NCBI GenBank assembly: GCA_964451885.1
Contig: CAYVJW010000026.1
Coordinates: 1 to 18,093 of the forward strand
Direction of reading: 5' to 3'
Source of the DNA: CAYVJW01 sp964451885
GTDB taxonomy: Bacteria > Patescibacteriota > Gracilibacteria > UBA4473
Length of the DNA: 18,093 nt
In this document: positions 1 through 6,001 of the stretch, in pieces
Layout of the letters: the number at the start of each line of letters is the position of its first letter
How positions within the stretch are numbered: the stretch's first letter is position 1
Made by a program: the position numbers and the translations under genes
The notes under the pieces: generated by a model
Databases searched by the model: none
Told to the model about the DNA's origin: nothing
Seen by the model: the letters and a program-made list of their open reading frames with translations, nothing else

Positions 1-2
1 AA

Positions 3-179
3 AAGCCTTGCGCAAAAGCTTATTCATTGTATACTTATTATTTTTCGGTTAATACCATACTAAAAGATAACGCAAATACAAAAATGGCTGGTGACTTTAC
101 TATGACATTTGGAGATACAATTATGCTGGTTTTTGATGGTACTGATTGGAATGAGATAAGTCGCAGTAATAATGATTAA
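3..179 (+). CDS. C-terminal fragment of a surface or tail-like protein (partial, 5' end outside window)
   Basis: The frame is open from the window edge to TAA at 177-179. The last 40 or so residues, including DFTMTFGDTIMLVFDGTDW and a final EISRSNND, resemble the carboxy-terminal tail seen on large phage-tail-like or surface beta-structure proteins of environmental bacteria (recalled pattern, not searched). The first 20 codons look less protein-like, so a frameshift or junction may lie just inside the window. No start codon or ribosome-binding site is assignable. A second tail-like fragment in another frame follows directly, so this may be the end of a live gene or part of a decaying locus. 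Confidence 0.4.
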   Translation, partial: KPCAKAYSLYTYYFSVNTILKDNANTKMAGDFTMTFGDTIMLVFDGTDWNEISRSNND

Positions 180-193
180 TAACAGGGGTGTAA

Positions 194-328
194 CGCAAAA
201 CACGGCAATCACTACATCAGCACGACGGAGACAAATCGGAATACACAGACAACGCAGCAGCGATTACAGGAGGATTAACCGCTGGCGCATTTTACAGAAC
301 GGGCGATTTGTTAAAGGTAGTTCATTAA
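194..328 (+). pseudogene. Degraded C-terminus of a second surface/tail-like protein
   Basis: Read from 221 the frame gives 35 residues starting HDGDKSEYTDNAAA and ending FYRTGDLLKVVH before TAA at 326-328. The pattern DNAAA...GL..G..YRTGD.LKVVH is a recurrent C-terminal tail of large surface or tail-fibre-like proteins (recalled, not searched). Upstream in this frame a stop lies at 191-193 and no start codon is available. The adjacent frame carries VTQNTAITTS just before it, so a one-base insertion near 215-221 would explain a broken longer ORF. An open frame at 172-390 covers the same bases, but its translation is arginine-rich and unlike a protein. No function can be assigned to the remnant. 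Confidence 0.4.
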
Positions 329-334
329 AAAAAT

Positions 335-362
335 TTGACTTTTGGGACGTGGGGGGTATAAT
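335..362 (+). promoter_or_regulatory. Sigma70-like promoter upstream of the tRNA region
   Basis: TTGACT at 335-340 and TATAAT at 357-362 are separated by 16 bp, which is close to consensus. Predicted transcription starts near 369. A strong hairpin plus T-run ends at 448, so the predicted transcript is about 80 nt and stops before the tRNA. Confidence 0.5.
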
Positions 363-368
363 AATCTT

Positions 369-448
369 GTCAGTTGCCACTGAGCCATAATATGGTTCCC
401 TGGGACTCTGAGTCTTACAAGAGAAGCTTGCACCTGCAGGCTTTTTTT
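369..448 (+). ncRNA. Candidate small structured RNA (about 80 nt)
   Basis: This stretch lies between a near-consensus promoter and an intrinsic terminator and has no open frame. It can fold several local hairpins: CAGT/ACTG at 371-382, a 7-bp stem GAGCCAT/ATGGTTC at 382-398 with a 3-nt loop, and GACT/AGTC at 404-414. An outer pairing of 365-370 with 417-422 is also possible, but it starts upstream of the predicted start site. Bases 407-417 (TCTGAGTCTTA) are an exact 11-nt reverse complement of tRNA bases 504-514. It may instead be a terminated leader or a decayed antisense tRNA piece. Transcription is inferred only. Confidence 0.28.
424..448 (+). terminator. Intrinsic terminator
   Basis: GCTTGC (426-431) pairs with GCAGGC (436-441), including one G-T pair, around an ACCT loop. 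Two A-T pairs extend the stem, and seven T follow at 442-448. It lies 24 bp before the tRNA. Confidence 0.7.
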
Positions 449-455
449 GTATGCT
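428..455 (+). promoter_or_regulatory. Possible tRNA promoter overlapping the terminator
   Basis: TTGCAC (428-433) and TATGCT (450-455) are spaced by 16 bp, with predicted transcription start near 461-463. That gives a tRNA leader of about 11 nt. The -35 box lies within the upstream terminator stem. The -10 match is modest, and read-through from the 335-362 promoter is an alternative. Confidence 0.35.
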
Positions 456-472
456 AAAAATGGTGGAGTCAT

Positions 473-547
473 GGGGCCATAGCTCAGCGGTAGAGCAACT
501 GATTAAGACTCAGAATGTCGTGGGTTCGATTCCCACTGGCTCCACCA
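473..547 (+). tRNA. tRNA with anticodon AAG (Leu by anticodon, Lys-like body); CCA encoded
   Basis: The cloverleaf is clear. The acceptor stem pairs GGGGCCA (473-479) with TGGCTCC (537-543). The D arm is GCTC/GAGC (482-496), the T arm is GTGGG-TTCGATT-CCCAC (520-536), and discriminator A544 is followed by CCA at 545-547. The anticodon arm is CTGA-TTAAGAC-TCAG (499-513). T504 is position 33, so the anticodon is AAG at 505-507, with an A-A mismatch at the top of the stem (498/514). AAG would decode Leu CUU, but the variable loop is only five bases, whereas bacterial tRNA-Leu has a long variable arm. The rest resembles tRNA-Lys. It could be functional, a mischarging species or a pseudo-tRNA. Confidence 0.85.
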
Positions 548-680
548 CACGAGAACACATCAAAGTCAAGTAATCTTGGTCGGAGCAAGTGCGTCTGAAG
601 TTAAGGAACATGGCAGAAAACTTGAATTTCCCCACACAAATAATAACATTAAAAAAATAAATAACTTCTAACAATTGACA

Positions 681-1751
681 ATGACATTATTCGGCTACTC
701 TCTCTCAAACCTCCTCACCTACGAAATTCTCGGCAACACCGTTCAAGTGCTTTTAACCGCCATCGGATGGTTTATAATATTTCTTATTGCCTTCAAAATT
801 CTCAGAACAGTTGTCTTTAACCGCCTCACTTATTTGGCAAAAAAAACAAAATCCAAATTCGACGATAAAATCGCTGAAATCATTCAAAAAATATCTCCCT
901 TATTTTTCTGTTTTCTTGCCGCATACCTGGCCCTAAACACATCCCCAATTCTAAACGAAAAAGCAGAAAAAATATTCGATGCGATTTTTCTGATCATCAT
1001 CGTCTACGAAATAATAAAAGCCGCACAAGAAATTATTGCTTATGGCCTGAAAAAATGGAACGAAAGCGACAAAAAACCGCTCACCGAAACCACCCTGCAC
1101 GGCGTCAGCATGGTGATAAAAATCGTCCTATGGATCACGGGAATACTGGTAGTCCTGTCTAATCTCGGATTCAATATATCCGCCCTGGCCGCAAGCCTCG
1201 GGATAGGAGGTATCGCTATTGCATTAGCCGCCCAAAACATATTAGGAGATCTCTTCTCTTCCTTTTCAATATACTTCGACCGCCCATTCCAAATAGGAGA
1301 TTTTATCGTAGTGGGCACAGACAAAGGTACCGTAAAAAAAATCGGTTTAAAAACAACCCGCATTCAAACTCTGCACGGGGAAGAATTAGTTATTTCAAAC
1401 AATGAATTAACAGGAGCAAGAGTCCAAAACTATAAAAAAATGAAACGCCGGAGAATCACATTCGAATTTGGTGTTACTTACGATACTAAAACAGAAAAAA
1501 TGAAAAAAATCCCCGGAATAGTAAAAGATATTATCGAAGAACAAAAACTAGCAGAATACGATCGAGTTCATTTCTTTTCATTCGGAGATTTTGCCCTCAT
1601 TTTTTCCGTAGTTTATTACATGAACTCGTCAAACTATAACGACTATATGGATGCTCAACAAACCATCAATTTCGCCATAAAAGAACAATTTGAAAAAGAG
1701 GGGATAGAGATGGCATTCCCGACACAAACAGTTTACGTGAAAAATACATAA
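681..1751 (+). CDS. MscS-family mechanosensitive ion channel
   Basis: Inner-membrane channel that opens under membrane tension to release osmolytes during hypo-osmotic shock (family role). The protein has hydrophobic segments at about 17-42, 73-88, 98-122 and 143-162. The pore-lining helix with its glycine/alanine face (ISALAASLGIGGIAIALAAQN) then runs at about 166-186, followed by FDRPFQIGDFI, the entry to the cytosolic beta domain and the MscS signature. The C-terminal alpha/beta domain is complete. The ATG at 681 is chosen as start; a TTG at 675 is two codons upstream. No Shine-Dalgarno motif is visible before either. The stop is 6 bp before ligA, so the two are probably cotranscribed. This is the longer of two MscS proteins in the window. 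Confidence 0.9.
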   Translation: MTLFGYSLSNLLTYEILGNTVQVLLTAIGWFIIFLIAFKILRTVVFNRLTYLAKKTKSKFDDKIAEIIQKISPLFFCFLAAYLALNTSPILNEKAEKIFDAIFLIIIVYEIIKAAQEIIAYGLKKWNESDKKPLTETTLHGVSMVIKIVLWITGILVVLSNLGFNISALAASLGIGGIAIALAAQNILGDLFSSFSIYFDRPFQIGDFIVVGTDKGTVKKIGLKTTRIQTLHGEELVISNNELTGARVQNYKKMKRRRITFEFGVTYDTKTEKMKKIPGIVKDIIEEQKLAEYDRVHFFSFGDFALIFSVVYYMNSSNYNDYMDAQQTINFAIKEQFEKEGIEMAFPTQTVYVKNT

Positions 1752-1757
1752 AGTAAT

Positions 1758-3881
1758 ATGAATCTCCCCAAAGCAAAAAAACGCATTAATCAGCTTCATG
1801 AGCAAATCATTAAAGCAAACCTTGCTTATTTTAACGATAATCAAGAAATAATCCCTGAATCAGTACGAGATCAATTAAAAAAAGAATTAATCGAACTGGA
1901 AACAAAATATCCCGAACTAATCACTCCAAATTCCCCCACACAAAGAGTAGGAGCACCACTTTCTGGAAAACTGCCCAAAATACCCCATAAATCCCCAAAA
2001 TTCTCTCTCGCAGACGCATTCTCAGTAGAAGAACTGAAAGATTTTGATAAACAAGTAAAAAGATTCCTGAAACGTGACCAAATAGACTACTCCTGCGAGT
2101 TAAAAATCGACGGACTCAATATAACTTTATGGTACGAGAACGGGAAACTAATTAAAGGCATTACAAGAGGAGATGGCAAAGTAGGAGAGGATGTTACCCA
2201 TTCGATACGAACCTGCGAAAATCTTCCTCTTGAACTACCGAAAAAAGTAAATTTGGAAGTATCAGGAGAATGTTTTATTAGCAAGAAAGATTTTAAAAAA
2301 ATAAAAGAACAATTTCCAGAAGAAAATTACGCTAATCCCAGAAATCTCTGCGCCGGAAGCGTAAGGCAACTTGACCCCAATATTGCCGCAAAGAGAAAAA
2401 TGAGATTGTTTTTATATGAAATAGGGGAGAACAAGGAACAAGAAAAAGCCCCCCTGTTAAGGGGGGAAGGGGGGTTAAAGCCGACGTGTCCGCCGAAGCC
2501 TTGGCGTAGGGGGAAGGCAGTTGAAACAAAAGAAAAGTTACAATTCACACCAGAGAATCAAAATGAATTATTTAAGTTCTTCGATCATTTAAACCTCCCT
2601 CATGAAAAAGAATATAAAGTTTTTGATTCCATAGAGGGGGTGATTGATCTTTGTGAAAAATGGACTGATCCCAAAAGAAGAGAATCACTTTTTTATGAAA
2701 TTGACGGTATTGTTGTAAAAGTTCATGATTTTGAACTACGCAAACGGCTCGGACACACAGCTAAAGCCGCCAAATACGCCATTGCCTTTAAATTTCCGGC
2801 AGAAGAAAAATACACAAAACTGCTCGATGTGCATTTTCAGGTAGGAAGAACTGGAGCCATTACTCCAGTAGCTATTCTAGAACCAGTAGAAATATCAGGA
2901 TCAACGGTTTCCAGAGCAACGCTCCATAATGAAGATGAAATAAAACGAAAAAATGTAATGATAGGGGACACGATTATTGTCCGAAAAGCAGGAGAAATAA
3001 TCCCGGAAGTAATTGAACCAATACTAAACCTTCGAGATAAAAAAGAGAAAGACATAATTTTCCCCAACCAATGCCCGGAGTGTAATTCAACATTAAACCA
3101 GGAAGAAATAATTGCCAGATGCGAAAATAAAGATTGTCCCGCACGTCATCGTGAAAAACTAATTTATTTCGCCCACATGTTAAAAATTGACGGACTGGGA
3201 CAAAAAACAATCGAGACACTCCTTGACACGGAATTAATACACAGTCCGGTAGATTTATGGAAACTAAAACCCCTAGATCTTGCCCAACTCCCAAATTTCA
3301 AAGAAAAAAAGATCCATAACCTGTTAAACGCATTAGAGGAAAAGAAAAAACTAATGTTAACTGAAATTTTTACCGGAATAGGAATCCGGCTGATAGGCAC
3401 GGAAAACGCAAAAGTATTCGCTGATTTCTTCCGGGAAAAATTCGGCGAATTTAAAATATCAGAATTGAACAAAAATATTGTTCATACAAATTTAGAAGAA
3501 TTAATAAATATTGACGGAGTAGGGGACAAGGTAGCGGAGAATTTCTATGAATTTATTAATTCAAAAAGAGGAAAAGAACTTTTCTCCGGATTTGCTGAAA
3601 TAGGAATTGAACTTATGTGGCCGAAAAAAACGGAAGCCTCACTTACTTTCGAGGGAAAAAAATTCGTAATAACGGGCAGTTTTGAAAATTTTTCCCGAGA
3701 TGAATTGAAAAAAATCATTACCGATAAAGGCGGTAAAGTCTTATCGGCAATTTCAAAAAATGTCGACGTGTTGTGTGTAGGCGAAAATCCGGGATCGAAA
3801 TTAAAGAAGGCGGAGGAGTTGGGGGTGGAAGTATGGAATGAGGGGAAAATTAATGAAAAATTAGAAATTATGAACGTGTGA
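1758..3881 (+). CDS. ligA: NAD+-dependent DNA ligase LigA
   Basis: Seals nicks in duplex DNA in replication and repair using NAD+. All LigA domains are present: Ia (1-60), adenylation domain with catalytic Lys116 in KIDG and EIDGIVVKV (about 314-322), OB fold (about 350-435), Cys4 zinc finger (C439, C442, C455, C460), helix-hairpin-helix repeats (about 465-605) and BRCT (about 628-700). At 707 residues it is longer than E. coli LigA (671), mainly because of about 34 extra residues at 228-262 encoded by a GC-rich repeat. In domain Ia an ungapped comparison with E. coli puts Phe at His23, Glu at Asp32 and Arg at Tyr35, residues involved in NMN binding; Tyr22 and Asp36 are kept. ATG start, no Shine-Dalgarno motif, directly after mscS. 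Confidence 0.97.
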   Translation: MNLPKAKKRINQLHEQIIKANLAYFNDNQEIIPESVRDQLKKELIELETKYPELITPNSPTQRVGAPLSGKLPKIPHKSPKFSLADAFSVEELKDFDKQVKRFLKRDQIDYSCELKIDGLNITLWYENGKLIKGITRGDGKVGEDVTHSIRTCENLPLELPKKVNLEVSGECFISKKDFKKIKEQFPEENYANPRNLCAGSVRQLDPNIAAKRKMRLFLYEIGENKEQEKAPLLRGEGGLKPTCPPKPWRRGKAVETKEKLQFTPENQNELFKFFDHLNLPHEKEYKVFDSIEGVIDLCEKWTDPKRRESLFYEIDGIVVKVHDFELRKRLGHTAKAAKYAIAFKFPAEEKYTKLLDVHFQVGRTGAITPVAILEPVEISGSTVSRATLHNEDEIKRKNVMIGDTIIVRKAGEIIPEVIEPILNLRDKKEKDIIFPNQCPECNSTLNQEEIIARCENKDCPARHREKLIYFAHMLKIDGLGQKTIETLLDTELIHSPVDLWKLKPLDLAQLPNFKEKKIHNLLNALEEKKKLMLTEIFTGIGIRLIGTENAKVFADFFREKFGEFKISELNKNIVHTNLEELINIDGVGDKVAENFYEFINSKRGKELFSGFAEIGIELMWPKKTEASLTFEGKKFVITGSFENFSRDELKKIITDKGGKVLSAISKNVDVLCVGENPGSKLKKAEELGVEVWNEGKINEKLEIMNV
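2449..2516. repeat. GC-rich palindromic repeat element inserted in-frame in ligA
   Basis: In an AT-rich gene, this block has a C6/G6 inverted repeat (CCCCCC at 2449-2454, GGGGGG at 2461-2466, extended by one T-A pair). A second G6 follows at 2471-2476 after two intervening bases and GG, then GTGTCCGCCGAAGCCTTGGCG (about 2486-2506), which contains the inverted pair CGCC/GGCG, and a further G run. It encodes APLLRGEGGLKP and about 15 more residues absent from E. coli LigA. Both halves resemble dispersed palindromes seen in CPR and other genomes (recalled, not searched). The exact element borders are uncertain. Confidence 0.6.
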
Positions 3882-3932
3882 TAATTCGGCTTCGCCGCGA
3901 CAGAGTCCCTAATCGGAGACTATACCAGGGGA
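3882..3932. repeat. GC-rich stem-loops between convergent genes
   Basis: CGGC-TTC-GCCG at 3887-3897 is a perfect 4-bp hairpin. Just downstream AGTCCC-TAATC-GGAGACT forms a second stem with one bulged A. No T-run follows on either strand, so this is not a textbook terminator. It may contribute to termination between ligA and the convergent gene, or be a decayed copy of a dispersed palindromic repeat. Confidence 0.35.
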
Positions 3933-3978
3933 GGAAATAACCATTTGAGTACATTGTTTCCATTCTCATTCAAACGCC

Positions 3979-5343
3979 TTATTCTGATCTATAAAATATA
4001 GAAGATATAACTTTCCTAATCTTCCTCATATCATTCAACAATTCATCCTTCCCCTCTGGAGCCTCCATCTCAATCCTCCAAACATGATGAGTCACAGGCT
4101 CATGAAAAGTATAAATCGCATTTCTTGATTTACCGACACGAGCCAAAAACAATCGCCCGATATCTTTATTACTCTTTTGCTTAAAAGTCATCTGAGAAAG
4201 AATGTTTTCATCTCGAAGCATTTGAAGTCCCAATGTTTCAAATGTTAATTCATCCGTATGGGATCGTGACTGCCTTTCAACACACTTACGAATCAAAGTA
4301 TGAGTCTGAAAATTACACTTTACAGCGGTCGAAATAATCCGAATTGAAGATTCATCTTTTCTAAAAAGCATCTCTCCCGAATCAAAGTTCAACGTATCCT
4401 TCATCTTCTTAAAGCCAGTTGGAACCTTTATTTCAAACGGAATATTATCAGCCTTTACTCTTTGTACTTCAGCCAACTTAAAAGGACGTGAATATTTTCG
4501 TTGAATTATCGGCCGTTGCCTCGTTATTACCTGAGGACGCACTACTTTTGATTCTCTTGGCCCTTTCTGAAAGAGAGAAACAATTACCCTCTGCATAATA
4601 TTATCATTAAGTACAGCCCCCCCCTTGCGTGGAGCCCTCATTTTCAAAGTCCAAAGAAAGTTATTCACCGGTTCCAAAAAAGTTAACTGAACAATCTTTT
4701 CCACTCTATTTTGAAGAACAAAATACCGAGCCGTTCTCCTTTTATTCGGCTGAACTACAGATCCACGTAAAAACATATTTTTATCCTCCACAACATTGGT
4801 TTGAGGAAATTGTGAATGTAATCTTTGATTTAAAGAACGAGATTTATCAGAAAGGCATTGGCGAACAAAACTAGTCCCCCCATCACAGCGTTCGCCCAAA
4901 GAAATAACCTCAATAGCAGCCGAATCCCTTGAAAAACGCAATGTTCCCCCATTCCAATTCAAAGTATCGGAGACCTTAACAAAATCTTTTGGAACGGACA
5001 TGTAAAAAGGAATATTTTCAGCACTCACAGTTTGATACTGCTCCTTTGTTGTCCTTAAAAGAGAAGTCCTAACTCCCTCATTCATCTTTGGCCTTCGAAG
5101 AGACAATTGCCTCGAAAAATTTGTAGAACTAGGTTTTACTCGAGTAGTATAATCCCGACTCCTACGGCTCCTCGGATAATAAGAACGCCTCTGTATATGC
5201 CCATGTTTCTTGGTATATTGTTTTATCAGATTAGAAGGTTTTTTTTGAAAAGGAGAAAGACGGGAAGCCGCATCCACCTTTAAAAAAGGCGCCAATAAAG
5301 CCCCCATTAAAACGAAACTGAGAAATTCTTTTTTATATTTCAT
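3979..5343 (-). CDS. Secreted protein with two tandem copies of an unrecognised cysteine-paired domain
   Basis: Residues 1-26 look like a signal peptide (KYKK, a hydrophobic core FLSFVLMGALLAPFL, then VDAA), so export is likely. Residues 27-105 are a basic Ser/Tyr/Arg-rich linker. Two homologous units follow, about 108-260 and 298-452. Shared landmarks in order are NIPF...VP..F, DTLN(W/F)..G...F, a Cys pair (C153/C163 and C343/C354), a SRS motif, E/DENxx, a RYF or RLF strand, F.EPV....W...M.AP and a terminal VI.S.F. The cysteines could form one disulfide per unit outside the cytoplasm (inference). The opening strand pattern vaguely recalls PsbP/DcrB-like folds, but I do not recognise the family. 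Upstream on the same strand lies the 162-residue gene. Start ATG, no Shine-Dalgarno motif. Confidence 0.85.
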   Translation of the reverse strand: MKYKKEFLSFVLMGALLAPFLKVDAASRLSPFQKKPSNLIKQYTKKHGHIQRRSYYPRSRRSRDYTTRVKPSSTNFSRQLSLRRPKMNEGVRTSLLRTTKEQYQTVSAENIPFYMSVPKDFVKVSDTLNWNGGTLRFSRDSAAIEVISLGERCDGGTSFVRQCLSDKSRSLNQRLHSQFPQTNVVEDKNMFLRGSVVQPNKRRTARYFVLQNRVEKIVQLTFLEPVNNFLWTLKMRAPRKGGAVLNDNIMQRVIVSLFQKGPRESKVVRPQVITRQRPIIQRKYSRPFKLAEVQRVKADNIPFEIKVPTGFKKMKDTLNFDSGEMLFRKDESSIRIISTAVKCNFQTHTLIRKCVERQSRSHTDELTFETLGLQMLRDENILSQMTFKQKSNKDIGRLFLARVGKSRNAIYTFHEPVTHHVWRIEMEAPEGKDELLNDMRKIRKVISSIFYRSE

Positions 5344-5354
5344 TTTTAAATTCT

Positions 5355-5374
5355 AAAAATGCTAAAGACTTAGC
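5355..5374 (-). terminator. Short hairpin with T-run ahead of the secreted-protein gene (weak)
   Basis: On the minus strand GCTAA-GTCT-TTAGC (5374-5361) is followed by ATTTTT. It could end the transcript of the upstream 162-residue gene. Alternatively it could form a hairpin at the 5' end of the next mRNA, since the candidate promoter at 5381-5409 predicts a start near 5374. Confidence 0.3.
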
Positions 5375-5380
5375 AAAAAG

Positions 5381-5409
5381 AAATTACCCCTTTTCAACCG
5401 GAAAGTCAA
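5381..5409 (-). promoter_or_regulatory. Candidate promoter for the secreted-protein gene
   Basis: On the minus strand TTGACT (5409-5404) and TAATTT (5386-5381) are 17 bp apart, about 30 nt before the ATG at 5343. The -35 box is good and the -10 box is poor. Confidence 0.33.
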
Positions 5410-5415
5410 AAAATA

Positions 5416-5904
5416 CTACCCTTCATTTAACACATATCTTTTATACCACTGATTTAATGTTTTCGTAGCAAGAGACATGACATCAGCAATCATTTTTTGC
5501 AAATGGCGAATTTTTTTGAGTAATTTCTCAAGTTTCTCCGGCGAATACCGGCGGGAATTTTGCATTTTTCTGGTTTCACTTACCAGATTTTTTACCTCGA
5601 CAGACAAAGCCTTCACAACTTCCTTTTGTTGTACTTTCCTGTCAGGCAAAACAATTTTTTGCGTTTTTTTCGATCCTAAAAGGCCGGAAATACGTTCTGA
5701 AATGCCGGAAAAAGTAAAAGGAGAAGTAGCTCCCTCATCCTTAGTCGATTGAACAGACTTAGCACCTTCCCCAGTTTTTTCCCCCACAACTTCAGAAACT
5801 TTAGCCTCAAAATCAACCTTATCAATAGCCGAATCAAATTCCGTAGAAGTTTGGGCTTCAATTATTTCCTTAAAAGAATCTTTTTTTTCCTTAGTTGCCT
5901 CCAT
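5416..5904 (-). CDS. Hypothetical cytoplasmic protein with C-terminal coiled coil
   Basis: A 162-residue protein of unrecognised family. Residues 1-60 are charged, acidic and low in complexity (many E, K, S, T). A short FTFSGISERISGLLG segment lies near 63-77. Residues about 88-150 form a predicted amphipathic helix or coiled coil rich in K, L and E, ending with NQWYKRYVLNEG. There is no signal peptide or membrane segment. It starts with ATG at 5904, about 23 nt after the predicted start site of a good promoter, and no Shine-Dalgarno motif precedes it. It may be cotranscribed with the downstream secreted-protein gene (72-bp gap), although a weak hairpin and second promoter lie between. No function is proposed. 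Confidence 0.75.
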   Translation of the reverse strand: MEATKEKKDSFKEIIEAQTSTEFDSAIDKVDFEAKVSEVVGEKTGEGAKSVQSTKDEGATSPFTFSGISERISGLLGSKKTQKIVLPDRKVQQKEVVKALSVEVKNLVSETRKMQNSRRYSPEKLEKLLKKIRHLQKMIADVMSLATKTLNQWYKRYVLNEG

Positions 5905-5933
5905 AATTTATTAAAAATTTCCTATGTCAAAAC

Positions 5934-5962
5934 ATTATACCATAATTCATACAGTATGTGAA
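5934..5962 (-). promoter_or_regulatory. Sigma70-like promoter for the 162-residue hypothetical gene
   Basis: On the minus strand TTCACA (5962-5957) and TATAAT (5939-5934) are 17 bp apart, with predicted start near 5927. It separates this gene from the fbp-recombinase operon upstream. Confidence 0.55.
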
Positions 5963-6001
5963 TAGCATTTATTGAATTTTAGTATATTTTACTTAAAAAT
6001 G

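Noticed and set aside
424..441. Restriction-site-rich string (HindIII- and PstI-like) resembling a cloning polylinker
   Set aside because: It differs from the common polylinker by missing bases, forms a good terminator stem with a T-run, and no other vector sequence is nearby.
473..547. tmRNA end or other non-tRNA element
   Set aside because: A complete D arm, T arm, acceptor stem and encoded CCA fit a normal-length tRNA, and no tag-peptide region is present.
549..671. Open frame after the tRNA reading VILVGASASEVKEHGRKLEF
   Set aside because: It has no ATG, only a possible TTG start, runs back into the tRNA and is about 40 codons long. The text looks somewhat protein-like, so it could be a gene remnant, but I cannot support a gene.
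2327..2548. Two minus-strand ORFs inside ligA with proline-rich text
   Set aside because: They are shadows caused by the GC-rich repeat in ligA; no start signal or independent support.
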